A stretch of 19,084 nt of DNA from Planctomycetaceae bacterium (GTDB lineage Bacteria > Planctomycetota > Planctomycetia > Pirellulales > PALSA-1355): NCBI GenBank assembly GCA_005773095.1, contig SXHT01000058.1:1-19084 (forward strand), read 5' to 3'. The notes below the pieces were generated by a model. The model made no database searches. It was given only the letters and a program-made list of their open reading frames with translations, and was not told the origin of the DNA. Of this stretch, positions 14,801-19,084 are shown piece by piece. The stretch's first letter is position 1; every line of letters begins with the position of its first letter. A program made the position numbers and the translations under genes.

Positions 14801-16811
14801 AGGAGAAATAGGGGGTACGGGGATTAACCGCGGTCAGTTCCGGGTCGTCAACGGATTGACGGTCAACGGGACTGTCACGTTCCACGCTCTGGGCACGGTA
14901 AACCTCATGTACTTCGAGGGCGCCCCCCAGTTAATTTCCGGCGCCACTTTCCGGAATCCCAACTTCCAGTCTGCCGTTGGCGGCGGGCCCGTCACATTGG
15001 ACGCCAGCGTGACCATCCACAGCAGCCAAGTTGACCCTGGTAATAATGGTGGCTCGCTGTTCGGAAACTTCATCAACTATGCGCCCATTACGGTTGACCA
15101 AGGCACGGGCATTATCGTTGCCGGCACTTTCGCCGGCCCTTTCATCAACCGTGGTTTAGTCCGCGTCAACCCGGGTAACGCGATCATCCCGGGGGGCGCC
15201 TTCAGTTTGGTGAACAACGCGGTCAATGAAGGCACCATCTTGGCCGACCGGGCCACGCTTCGTCTGGGCGGCCAGGGCTGGCGCAACACGGGCGTGATCG
15301 AGGCCAGTCAAACCCAAATCGAGTTCGGCCAGGGCATTCCCCTCAATCGCATCCAGACAGCGGACCTGGGGACGATCCGCAACCCGGGCGGCACGATCAC
15401 GCTGATGAACGACATGGTGCTCGACAACACCGGCAGCACGCTGGTGATTGATACCACGCTGGGAGACCAGTACATTGTTGGCGGCGCTATAATTTTGGGC
15501 GGCACGATCCAGGTCGCGCCCAGTGCTCGCCTCGTTGGCAATGGCGGAATACTCCAAGGCGTCACGGTCCAGGGAAATCTCGAACTCGGGACCAACGGGC
15601 TCACGGTGGCAGGCGAGGTGACTTTCAACGGCGTCATCAATGCCAGATCAGCCTTCATCCCAAGCTTAAAGTTAGGATTTGACCGGCTATTCCCCAACCG
15701 GCCGCTGGTGATCCACGCCGGCACGCTGGATTTCGGTGGCCCACGCTCCAAGACCATCGCAAGCTTCTCGACAACGACGACCGACATCACCTTCGGGCCG
15801 GACGTCGTGCTGCGAGGCCGCAATGTGACGGCCACGTTCGTCCAGCCGCTCCTGAATCAGGGGGCGATCATCGCCGATCTCGTGCCGGAGTTTCCCGGCG
15901 ACACCGGCCAGAATACGATCACCTTCACCAGTTCGCCGGTCACGAATGCGGGCCTGCTTGAAGCCAAGGGCGGCGGATGGCTGACGATCAACAACCTGGT
16001 GACCAACCGTGGCACGCTGAAGGCCGGGGCCGGCAGCGTCGTGAGCATCGGCGGCAACTTACCGCAAGAGGCTGCGGGGATCGTCACTGTCGAAATCGCT
16101 GGGCCGACTTCCAGCCAGTTTGGCCAGGTCACCGCTGTCGGAACTGCGAATCTGGCAGGCGCCTTCAACGTTCAATTCACCGGCGGCTTTATCCCCACCG
16201 CGGGCGACACCTTCCAGGTATTGACCTACGCCGCGGTCAGCGGGACCTTCGGCACGGTCAATGTAACCGGCCTGCCGGCTGGGCTGGTCGCCGTGCCCGT
16301 CTATAACGCGACAAATCTCACCATCGTAGTCGGCGCGGGATTGGCGGCCGCGGTCAACCAGCGATCCGCAGGCAACGCCGTTTCCCTGGATCCTGTCGTC
16401 CTGCCGTCATTTGTCCAAGAGGCGATCGCGCGCTGGTCCTATGTTGGCTTGGCACAGGAATTCGCCACTCGGCTGGCCGACGTGCAGTGGCATGTTGCCG
16501 ACCTGCCGGGCGACTCCCTCGGCATGGCGGCGAACGACTCCGTATGGCTCGACGCCGACGCGGGCGGTTACGGCTGGTTCGTCGATCCGACTCCGTCTGA
16601 GAACGAAGAGTTTGAACGGCTGGCCAACGACGTGATGCGGGCACGTAAACCCAGCGCGATTGCTGAGCAGATGGACTTGTTGACGGCGATCATGCACGAA
16701 CTTGGTCATCAGCTCGGTCTTGAACACACCGCAGATGCCATCGACACCGCGAATCTGATGAAGGAATCGCTATTGCCAGGTGAACGCCGGCTGCTCGCCA
16801 ACCCTTATTAA
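8658..16811 (+). CDS. Giant surface protein, 3' part: metzincin, propeller and beta-solenoid modules
   Basis: An open frame of about 2717 codons follows the in-frame TAA at 8655. It has no start of its own that convinces: the first in-frame TTG is 8778 and the first ATG 8811, neither after a ribosome site, while plausible coding already begins before them. It is best read as the continuation of the gene starting at 4276. Order: a beta-rich N-module (8682-9200); a module around 9240-9660; metzincin 1 (about 9690-10650); two choice-of-anchor-D-like modules (about 10880-11190 and 11230-11520); thrombospondin-3-like Ca repeats DTDGDGLPDD and DTDGDGISDF (11811-11940); an LVIVD-type propeller (about 12120-12890); an Ig-like module and a Big_5-like module (12905-13540); a WINPAGGFWDDPANW signature and beta-solenoid (13555-16340); and C-terminal metzincin 2 (about 16345-16808). 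No C-terminal anchor was recognised. Confidence 0.85.
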   Translation, partial: RRGGTVTQVEDFLFTSNEQAGFLRINNRQPRDPCFPERSDLLVDVTVSGSAMQFLTGLRTDRFRLEPNEPHPIDIFPKNFGLSTKDLSLDLRYFDGDRLYGAKVTVEIRNWRGELLANQIRPFYVYRYVDASDANPNDGRIEFPDTLTEGNIERIRTVNYFGEVTARPRNLNTVLPTPGNFVFRSFEDIVFDPLANGEHSGSLTLTTPGPDSRLIPNSGLTLVGKGVPKIVLSANLGQLETVLEQLADNGSSYVVEIPYRGDRGNSFKLALGGNQTRSLITDEADDKVRDAIAALPGVGAGNVIVHSTTSNETEVISQGFKVFTRNYTVSFTGSLAKNTPPLTIVDVFPDRFLDAPANVTRSVRESPAALTVNERQLIDTPAERTAFAQDVLTALRAEFALTGSDIEISDAAGPTFHNLDWTTTIRPGILGNAEQVTLGIFNELKSVLGEIGKYNRVQQSFVLAAAFNKFAQIGVNPRIFVNSVFQGAPGVPPDFSRDQLINLTASTAAHEFGHTLGLVHTGRAERVPVANEVQTITLAGGAANDTFVLNVAGELIAPLPRTATAADVERLLRDTATLGGNAFVDGLDGGPYTIRFFDPNRPDSKIFEGADMPQIIGGGSGTLTVMHGTVTQGSRRYQDSSVVKIGSARGSQDLMNAGHALDTVSFLPQMSGMGLKLASRGTWSLSDALTYLSVMTQSHKKGLFQDFGSFDDGDAGARDQDELLIDGRRLAVLDSEGFVLAPQTDFGTVTSDGPGNQQATRRFTLFNFGSEDVAVRSIHLSQGNDQFSVPPMPFTTIRPGETLDVDVTFDPRFSGLAAGALSIDSDAEGFNGRFELVGVGERTTAELRDDLLNNNNFGGSAVGQFLERPSRGAILTNYGVLPVTIADVRMAAGPGDNEFLVGAFPYPVTLQPGESHEVLMQFRPSAAGFRRGVLEILSDDPHSPLIRKPLVGTGLVEGNLDYGNDFVAVEQAFLDTRGGLGTLLGRPAPTVLRTRSDAGGNWEFFLGPEALVHIATFDPVSGLIAHSYARTNPSGQRTDFNIGAFHASSQPDTDGDGLPDDVEFAVGTSVDSLDTDGDGISDFAEVNQGLNPIDDRPTITGVVAALGLASPASANDITLVADTQDISRVTAFLATATGLAIADVTQFDRPLLLSELTLPGSSIDVEVDPQRQLAAVATFQGGLHLINVSDPTRPVLLQTIPINASRVALFDGLAYVAVGNEIQSFDVFSGDPVETLSLGDGDVRGLRREGSLLFAINAFATGSKIHAIDLAGLGMVARGSLSLPRFGGDLFVADGVAWIAVREGAIGLMTVDVSQPDNLQLLADTDRGTRQVQGIALNGSGLGIIAGRDFSGSVGGNGSAMVVIADDPTRTAPLFTQFGLPRDGLAVALSSGLAYIADGIAGLQVLNFLAFDQGTTPPDVTLGGLDTDLDPVKLGIQMLEGSTVTLSARITDDVQVRSVELLVDSVRVSIDVSYPYDLTTTLPTILQTGTEALLQVRATDTGGNVRLSDPVVIEVLADLIPPTIVTLDPPDGSTQPVSRRRISIRFSESLDPLAATASNFELLGPGGVVAPLSVQVRQSNSLLDLYYPPLSEGSYQLVIHAPSVTDRAGNALGAGDLISSFRIASIVRQPTIQWINPAGGFWDDPANWDDGRLPGTDDDVLIDMPGDSTITFRQGDVQIRSLVSENPFSITGGRLVVSETIQVNDSFTLRGSVSSNIATLSGVVLRGSGGQGLTIGGFSRLEAATILTDLTITEPGTQLRIKNGLALLGTATLGPSSGVAIGFEGSQQVTSGTFVLSAPAGTFGPSLEALGVATVTFGSDVVVRGNGVIGQQSFFAQDNKLHLINHGKISADVSGGGIITRAESLTNHGIIEAKAGGYLVVGDKTWTNTVTGRISASDARFPNSTSQLELGSSTTTSWSNAGVIDLTNTFAWFMRALSSINQVWSNTGTILIKNSNVEFNGRFTSADVENVRQNDNGLRFILIRGRMDNTGRTFTFTAQTGSYYLAEGGRIVGGTLNVAGPAARLGFGSNGSGGGFLDGVTINGDIELGEIGGTGINRGQFRVVNGLTVNGTVTFHALGTVNLMYFEGAPQLISGATFRNPNFQSAVGGGPVTLDASVTIHSSQVDPGNNGGSLFGNFINYAPITVDQGTGIIVAGTFAGPFINRGLVRVNPGNAIIPGGAFSLVNNAVNEGTILADRATLRLGGQGWRNTGVIEASQTQIEFGQGIPLNRIQTADLGTIRNPGGTITLMNDMVLDNTGSTLVIDTTLGDQYIVGGAIILGGTIQVAPSARLVGNGGILQGVTVQGNLELGTNGLTVAGEVTFNGVINARSAFIPSLKLGFDRLFPNRPLVIHAGTLDFGGPRSKTIASFSTTTTDITFGPDVVLRGRNVTATFVQPLLNQGAIIADLVPEFPGDTGQNTITFTSSPVTNAGLLEAKGGGWLTINNLVTNRGTLKAGAGSVVSIGGNLPQEAAGIVTVEIAGPTSSQFGQVTAVGTANLAGAFNVQFTGGFIPTAGDTFQVLTYAAVSGTFGTVNVTGLPAGLVAVPVYNATNLTIVVGAGLAAAVNQRSAGNAVSLDPVVLPSFVQEAIARWSYVGLAQEFATRLADVQWHVADLPGDSLGMAANDSVWLDADAGGYGWFVDPTPSENEEFERLANDVMRARKPSAIAEQMDLLTAIMHELGHQLGLEHTADAIDTANLMKESLLPGERRLLANPY
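9690..10650 (+). other. Metzincin-type zinc metallopeptidase domain 1
   Basis: The zinc-binding motif HEFGHTLGLVH (HExxHxxGxxH) begins at 10185 and is preceded by a helix-like TASTAA. A Met-turn-like QDLMNAG has its methionine at 10620. The two lie about 145 codons apart, much farther than usual for metzincins, because a beta-rich module (about 10245-10560) is inserted. That insert resembles the module at 9240-9660. The zinc ligands and catalytic glutamate are present, so peptidase activity is possible. Confidence 0.75.
12120..12890 (+). other. LVIVD-type beta-propeller module
   Basis: Repeating blades of about 45 residues alternate 'visible in the data' strands such as GGLHLINVSDPTRPVLL, MTVDVSQPDNLQLLA and LAYIADGIAGLQVLNF. 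The 'v.vSdP..P.ll' ending of a blade is the hallmark of LVIVD repeats, usually found in extracellular proteins of unknown binding function. Confidence 0.65.
13555..16340 (+). other. Beta-solenoid region with three related units
   Basis: After a WINPAGGFWDDPANWDDG signature typical of secreted planctomycete solenoids, about 900 residues are low in charge and rich in G, T, N and V with repeating short strands. Three longer units can be seen at roughly 13680-14700, 14850-15510 and 15600-16060. Each contains a '(F/Y)GPDVVLRG'- or 'LINHGKI'-like element followed by 'N.G.IEAKAGGYL' or 'NAGLLEAKGGGWL' (clearest in units 1 and 3; unit 2 has WRNTGVIEA). The tail 16075-16335 (GTANLAGAFNVQF ... AGDTFQVLTY) resembles the end of autotransporter-type passenger helices. 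No outer-membrane barrel follows. Confidence 0.65.
16345..16808 (+). other. C-terminal metzincin-like domain 2
   Basis: The motif HELGHQLGLEH (HExxHxxGxxH) begins at 16695, preceded by the helix-like MDLLTAIM. A following ANLMKESLLPGERR may supply the Met-turn. The upstream GYGWFVDPTP and WHVADLPGDSLGMA segments recur, from memory, at the C-termini of other giant planctomycete proteins. The short length (about 155 residues) suggests a minimal or decayed peptidase fold; activity is uncertain. Confidence 0.7.
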
Positions 16812-16820
16812 AGCCGCTTC

Positions 16821-16884
16821 GCCGCCGAATCAGAGTAATTGGCGGCTCCTAGTGCGCGCGAGAGCCTCGATTTCTAACGCGCAC
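16821..16884. terminator. Two inverted repeats between convergent genes, possible terminators
   Basis: GCCGCC (16821-16826) pairs with GGCGGC (16841-16846), and GTGCGCG (16852-16858) pairs with CGCGCAC (16878-16884). They occupy the 75-base gap between the stops of the giant gene (+) and the lipoprotein gene (-), where a bidirectional terminator would be expected. Neither has a clear T tract, so they are weak candidates. Confidence 0.35.
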
Positions 16885-16886
16885 GA

Positions 16887-17636
16887 TCAGCGCGGTGACG
16901 TGCTGCCGCTGGGCTTCCACTGAGCGGTGGGAACAGGCTGCGCCGGCGGGTTCTCCCCCATGAATACCGGCACTTGTGGAGCCATCGGTGCGGTAAACCG
17001 CGACTGTAATTGCAAAATGATTTCTTGCTCCAATGCCAAGTCACGACCCTTGGGAATCCAGCCGAGCGATTCAGCACTGCTCTTGAGATTGTTGCTAAAG
17101 CGGCGAATCGAATTGTCGTTGCGCAGACTCTCATCGCCAGCAAAGACCGCGTCCGGTTTTGCCACGTCTTCCAATTCTTTGACCACCACGACGTCGACCA
17201 GGAAGCCACCTTCGGTCGGAATCACGCGCAGCGTGCCCCGTCGTCGCGTCGATTGCAATGTGGCTTCCCAACGCTCGTATCTCGTCACCGAGTCTCTGTT
17301 CCACGGCTCTAGGACCGTCGAGGATCCGCGCGGAAACGTCTCTAATCGTCCTTCGGTCAGAATGTCTCCGACCAGCCGCACGCGTTCCTCCCGCTCGATC
17401 TCAAAATAATCGTCTACCACGTCGACGATCTGATCCCAGAGTAAATCATGATTTTGAACCGGGATGAAGACGGGATTGTTCTGAAGAGGGACCTGCGGAA
17501 ACGTTTCCATCGGGGGGCCCGGCATCGGCTGAGCGACCGGCGTGCCGGGCGGAGCGTACGCCGGACCTCCGAGGCAGCCGCTGATGGCCGCGAATGCCGA
17601 TAGCACCAGCGCATGCGCCCAGCGCCCTATCATCAT
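16887..17636 (-). CDS. Conserved hypothetical lipoprotein
   Basis: From ATG 17636 the protein has 249 residues and starts with a lipoprotein signal: MMIGRW, a hydrophobic stretch (AHALVLSAFAAI) and the lipobox ISGC with C21. The frame is open farther upstream, but a start there would bury this signal, so 17636 (or 17633) is chosen. The mature protein opens with a proline-rich linker, followed by a charged core containing DQIVDVVDDYFEIEREERVR and VIPTEGGFLVDVVVVKELED, and ends with a proline-rich tail. From memory this core occurs in uncharacterised planctomycete proteins; no function is known to me. It is probably anchored in a membrane facing the periplasm. The last codons (16902-16990) are the right copy of the long direct repeat. 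It is convergent with the giant surface gene and divergent from the SufR-like regulator. Confidence 0.85.
   Translation of the reverse strand: MMIGRWAHALVLSAFAAISGCLGGPAYAPPGTPVAQPMPGPPMETFPQVPLQNNPVFIPVQNHDLLWDQIVDVVDDYFEIEREERVRLVGDILTEGRLETFPRGSSTVLEPWNRDSVTRYERWEATLQSTRRRGTLRVIPTEGGFLVDVVVVKELEDVAKPDAVFAGDESLRNDNSIRRFSNNLKSSAESLGWIPKGRDLALEQEIILQLQSRFTAPMAPQVPVFMGENPPAQPVPTAQWKPSGSTSPR
16902..16990 (+). repeat. 89-bp long-range direct repeat, right copy
   Basis: Same orientation as 2996-3084 with one mismatch (C at 16943 against A at 3037). It encodes the C-terminal residues of the intact lipoprotein up to SGS. The distance between the two copies is 13,906 bases start to start. Confidence 0.93.
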
Positions 17637-17899
17637 TCCGCGCTGCGAGTTCCGCACTGCGAGTGCCATAGGAGGCGGAAGTGTGACGAAACCAGCAATC
17701 CAGGGCAACATCAGCCCACCCATCGGATGTCTCCCTCTCTCCCTTGCGCGGGCGGGGTCCGGGGAGTGCGGGGGATTTGGGGATGGCTGCCAAAGACCCA
17801 TATTCTGTGCGAGTTTCAGCCTTTTAGAAATAATCACTTGTCAAATATGCGAAAATGAATACGATTACTGATGACGCAACTGTTTCCAAGTAAACTCTT
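17637..17899. promoter_or_regulatory. Divergent intergenic region with a candidate promoter for the regulator gene
   Basis: This region separates the lipoprotein gene (-) from the regulator gene (+). TTGTCA (17838-17843) and TACGAT (17860-17865) are 16 bases apart, about 35 bases before the regulator ATG, and form a reasonable sigma70-like promoter. The G/C-rich segment around 17728-17790 resembles a degraded extragenic palindrome but pairs poorly. No operator palindrome for the regulator was recognised. Confidence 0.35.
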
Positions 17900-18520
17900 A
17901 TGTCTGAAACAACCGTGGGCACATCCGATGTGGGGATCCTCGACTTATTGCGTAAGTTGGGTCCGCTGAGCGTTTTGCGGCTAGCCGAGCTAACACAAGT
18001 TACCGCCACGGCGGTGCGGCAGCGGCTCGTACGACTGATGGCGCAGGGCATGATCGAACGGGGTGCCGAGAAGCAAAGGCGCGGTCGGCCGAGTCATCGT
18101 TACACCTTGACGGAGAAAGGCCGGCGGCAGACGGGAGCCAACTTTGTGGATTTGGCGATTGCCCTTTGGCATGAGATTCGTGAGATCAAGGATGCGGAAG
18201 TTCGACGGGGGCTGTTGCAGCGGCTATCGAGTCGGATGGCGGCGATGTACGCCGACAAGGTTCATGGCAGTTCCACCGAGGAGCGGATGAACAGCGTCTC
18301 GGCTATGTTTGCGGATCGGAATGTCCCGTTTGTGGTCGAGCAGATCGGCCGGTTGCCGGTGCTCACCGCCCTTGCGTGTCCTTATCCGCAACTCGCCGAA
18401 CAAGACCGCGGCATTTGCTCGCTGGAGAAAATGATGTTTTCAGAACTACTCGGAGAAAAAGTCCGGCTGACCGATTGCCGGCTGGACGGCGCCGCCTGTT
18501 GTCGATTTGAGACCAATTGA
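17900..18520 (+). CDS. SufR-like winged-helix regulator with Fe-S-type cysteines
   Basis: A 206-residue protein with an N-terminal winged helix (about 10-75). The helix-turn-helix is at about 22-50 (SVLRLAELTQVTATAVRQRL) and the wing is GRPSHRYTLTEKG. The C-terminal half carries cysteines C160, C173, C193, C200 and C201. The C160-x12-C173 spacing followed by further cysteines in a GAACCRFE end resembles SufR, the [4Fe-4S]-containing repressor of iron-sulfur cluster assembly genes. The protein is therefore likely to bind DNA and sense Fe-S status, iron or oxidants in the cytoplasm. No suf genes are in view. The next gene, 83 bases downstream on the same strand, is nuoB, a Fe-S protein. The Shine-Dalgarno sequence is weak. 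It could instead be another ArsR/MarR-like regulator with a metal site. Confidence 0.8.
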   Translation: MSETTVGTSDVGILDLLRKLGPLSVLRLAELTQVTATAVRQRLVRLMAQGMIERGAEKQRRGRPSHRYTLTEKGRRQTGANFVDLAIALWHEIREIKDAEVRRGLLQRLSSRMAAMYADKVHGSSTEERMNSVSAMFADRNVPFVVEQIGRLPVLTALACPYPQLAEQDRGICSLEKMMFSELLGEKVRLTDCRLDGAACCRFETN

Positions 18521-18603
18521 TTGACCCTCGAAAACATACCAGCCCGCCGATAGACTGAGGTGTTTACCAGCTCCTCTCGGCCCGCAAGGAAACGGATCTG
18601 ATC

Positions 18604-19084
18604 ATGGTGCAACCAAACACGTTACCGACCGGACCTCCGAAACCCTGGATCGAGGGCCGCTTTGAGGAGAACTTGGTCACGACCACGATTGAACAGGCCA
18701 TTAACTGGGCGCGCCAATCGAGCGTATGGCCAATGACGTTCGGCCTGGCCTGCTGCGCGATTGAGATGATGGCGGCCGGAGCGAGCCGCTTTGACATGGA
18801 TCGCTTCGGCGCAGGCGCGTTTCGTGCCAGCCCACGGCAGGCCGACTTGATGATCGTGGCCGGCACCGTAACGTACAAAATGGCCAGTCGCGTGCGCCGG
18901 CTCTACAACATGCTGCCCGATCCAAAATACGTGATCGCCATGGGCGCGTGCACGGTCGGCGGCGGCCCCTATTTCAAATGGGGTTATCACGTCGTGAAAG
19001 GTGTTGACCTGGTGGTGCCGGTTGATGTGTACGTGCCGGGCTGCCCGCCGCGTCCGGAGTCGTTACTGGAAGGTTTGATGCGGA
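18604..19084 (+). CDS. nuoB: NADH-quinone oxidoreductase subunit B (3' end missing)
   Basis: The gene runs off the right edge after 160 codons. The protein carries the NuoB signature that holds cluster N2, the last iron-sulfur centre before quinone in complex I. The ligands are C50-C51 in GLACCAIEMM, C116 in MGACTVGGGPY, and C147 in VPGCPPRPESL. RASPRQADLMIVAGT and the PxPKYVIAMG stretch are also typical. All four cysteines are present, so it should be functional in the peripheral arm at the cytoplasmic face of the membrane. ATG 18604 is chosen; AAGGA (18586-18590) lies upstream at a rather long spacing, and GTG 18607 is an alternative. nuoA is not upstream, where it usually stands; a SufR-like regulator is there instead. 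Later nuo genes would lie beyond the window. Confidence 0.96.
   Translation, partial: MVQPNTLPTGPPKPWIEGRFEENLVTTTIEQAINWARQSSVWPMTFGLACCAIEMMAAGASRFDMDRFGAGAFRASPRQADLMIVAGTVTYKMASRVRRLYNMLPDPKYVIAMGACTVGGGPYFKWGYHVVKGVDLVVPVDVYVPGCPPRPESLLEGLMR

Noticed and set aside
8778..16811. Independent gene starting at TTG 8778
   Set aside because: Convincing coding in the same frame begins about 100 bases earlier and no ribosome site precedes 8778 or ATG 8811; continuation of the upstream gene explains it better.

Overview
The window looks like a chromosomal segment of a planctomycete, probably of the Pirellulales/Rhodopirellula type. This rests on four things: a giant surface protein that opens with an LExRxxLS (LEPR-XLL-like) motif instead of a classical signal peptide, a decayed ISAzo13-type ('Rhodopirellula') transposase, a Gfo/Idh/MocA oxidoreductase, and a stand-alone Ser/Thr kinase. 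No rRNA, tRNA or CRISPR array was seen.

Layout, left to right. (1) 1-170: start of a thioredoxin-fold gene on the minus strand, cut by the window edge. (2) 171-750: a non-coding stretch. (3) 751-1764 and 1769-2872: a Gfo/Idh/MocA-family protein (+) and a Ser/Thr protein kinase (-), converging with only 4 bases between their stops. (4) 2975-4074: a scrapyard holding the last 34 codons of a lipoprotein gene, a palindromic repeat, and a broken ISAzo13 transposase. (5) 4276-16811: about 12.5 kb that reads as one giant surface-protein gene, split in two frames by a run of eight G at 8662-8669. The 5' part carries an LExRxxLS motif, a dockerin-like module, Ig-like modules and a complete vanadium-haloperoxidase-type domain. 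The 3' part carries two metzincin-type zinc motifs, choice-of-anchor-D modules, thrombospondin-3-like Ca-binding repeats, an LVIVD-type propeller and a long beta-solenoid. (6) 16887-17636: a lipoprotein gene (-). (7) 17900-18520: a SufR-like winged-helix regulator with a cysteine cluster (+). (8) 18604-19084: nuoB of respiratory complex I (+), cut by the window edge.

The most striking large-scale structure is an 89-bp direct repeat (one mismatch) at 2996-3084 and 16902-16990. The right copy is the 3' end of the intact lipoprotein gene. The left copy is an orphan piece of the same 3' end, in the same frame but with a different terminal peptide. Together they bracket a ~13.8-kb segment holding the IS remnant and the giant gene. 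The simplest reading is that the kinase and lipoprotein genes were once neighbours, and that the giant gene arrived as an island, or was caught in a duplication, at the lipoprotein 3' end. No integrase is visible, so the mechanism is open.

Functionally, the giant protein would be a secreted or cell-surface multidomain protein combining adhesion-type modules with a peroxidase-type and two peptidase-type active sites. The flanking genes (oxidoreductase, kinase, lipoprotein, regulator, nuoB) look like ordinary host genome and show no obvious pathway link to it.
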